Positions 6,177-6,457 of a DNA stretch of 6,457 bases are shown one piece after another. The notes under the pieces are model-generated. The model did no database searches, had not been told where the DNA came from, and saw only the letters and a list, made by a program, of their open reading frames with translations. A program made the translations under genes and the position numbers. The stretch lies in NCBI GenBank assembly GCA_049653005.1, contig JBASFL010000133.1:1-6457 (forward strand), written 5' to 3'. Position 1 is the stretch's first letter. Each line of letters begins with the position of its first letter. The DNA is from UBA2334 sp049653005. Lineage in GTDB: Bacteria; Pseudomonadota; Gammaproteobacteria; Burkholderiales; Burkholderiaceae_C.

Positions 6177-6457
6177 ATGAAACAGACCCACCCCATGCAC
6201 ATTGCCACGGTCAGCCCGCAGTCCATCCAGCGCGCCCGCCACCCGCTCAAGGGGCAGCCCAAACACCAACTGAAGGGCCGGCAGCCCACCGACGTGGCCC
6301 GCGCCGAGGTGCGCCGCCTCATCGGGCAGCCACCCGCAGACGTGGGCCACCGGCGCGACCTGCTGATTGAGCACCTGCACGCCCTGAACGACGCTCACCA
6401 CGGTTTGCCCGAGGCGCTGCTGGTGGCGCTGGCTGCCGAGATGAACATCCCCGTGGC
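6177..6457 (+). CDS. NuoE/NuoF-type oxidoreductase subunit, probable NAD-dependent formate dehydrogenase beta subunit (5' part)
   Basis: The frame opens at the ATG at 6177, 13 bases after rhuM, and runs off the window after 93 codons without a stop. The visible N-terminus carries LKGRQPTDVARAEV, LIGQPP, RRDLLIEHLHALNDAHHGLP and ALLVALAAEMNIPV. This is the helical lead-in to the NuoE-like [2Fe-2S] domain as I recall it from the fused NuoE-NuoF beta subunit (about 570 residues) of Methylobacterium FDH1. The cluster cysteines, NADH and FMN sites would all lie beyond the window, so the assignment is provisional; a diaphorase subunit of another NAD-linked enzyme or a stand-alone NuoE is possible. 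Another in-frame ATG lies at 6195, and neither has a clear ribosome binding site. A formate dehydrogenase would suit the context, because BoxC releases formate (inference). Confidence 0.72.
   Translation, partial: MKQTHPMHIATVSPQSIQRARHPLKGQPKHQLKGRQPTDVARAEVRRLIGQPPADVGHRRDLLIEHLHALNDAHHGLPEALLVALAAEMNIPV

Noticed and set aside
5069..6322. 417-residue open frame on the minus strand covering rhuM.
   Set aside because: The plus-strand frame matches RhuM over its whole length. The minus frame has no recognised motif and crosses two gene boundaries.

Overview
The window reads as part of an aerobic aromatic-degradation locus from a high-GC betaproteobacterium, most likely Burkholderiales/Comamonadaceae. 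This rests on the strong G/C third-position bias, the box-type benzoyl-CoA gene set, and an intergenic sequence resembling a dispersed repeat I associate with that family. The assignment comes from reading the sequence, not from a database search. All seven genes are on the + strand and tightly packed, and no convincing internal terminator is visible.

Layout: (1) 1-1065, the 3' part of boxA, the reductase of benzoyl-CoA 2,3-epoxidase; its N-terminal ferredoxin part lies upstream of the window. (2) 1065-1868, a crotonase-family enoyl-CoA hydratase/isomerase, overlapping boxA by 1 base. (3) 1865-3409, a two-domain 3-hydroxyacyl-CoA dehydrogenase of the PaaH type, overlapping by 4 bases. (4) 3410-3461, a 52-base gap holding a repeat-like sequence. 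(5) 3462-3899, a small MaoC-type hot-dog hydratase. (6) 3930-5135, a 3-oxoadipyl-CoA thiolase (PcaF/PaaJ type) with a good ribosome binding site. (7) 5132-6163, a RhuM-family gene that starts at a GTG overlapping the thiolase stop. (8) 6177 to the window end, the start of a NuoE-NuoF-type subunit that resembles the beta subunit of NAD-dependent formate dehydrogenase (Methylobacterium FDH1 type).

How the genes fit together: BoxA passes electrons from NADPH to BoxB, which epoxidises benzoyl-CoA. BoxC (not in the window) opens the ring to 3,4-dehydroadipyl-CoA semialdehyde and releases formate; an aldehyde dehydrogenase gives 3,4-dehydroadipyl-CoA. The crotonase and possibly the MaoC protein would isomerise and hydrate this, PaaH would oxidise 3-hydroxyadipyl-CoA, and the thiolase would cleave 3-oxoadipyl-CoA to succinyl-CoA and acetyl-CoA. 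A formate dehydrogenase downstream would burn the formate released by BoxC. This makes the locus a nearly complete lower pathway, including its C1 by-product.

The odd element is rhuM. It is an accessory gene of lower GC, normally seen in islands, prophages or near defence genes, yet here it is translationally coupled to a catabolic thiolase and separates it from the putative formate dehydrogenase. The maoC gene is also unusual: a 9-base direct repeat flanks it and repeat-like DNA runs right up to its start codon.
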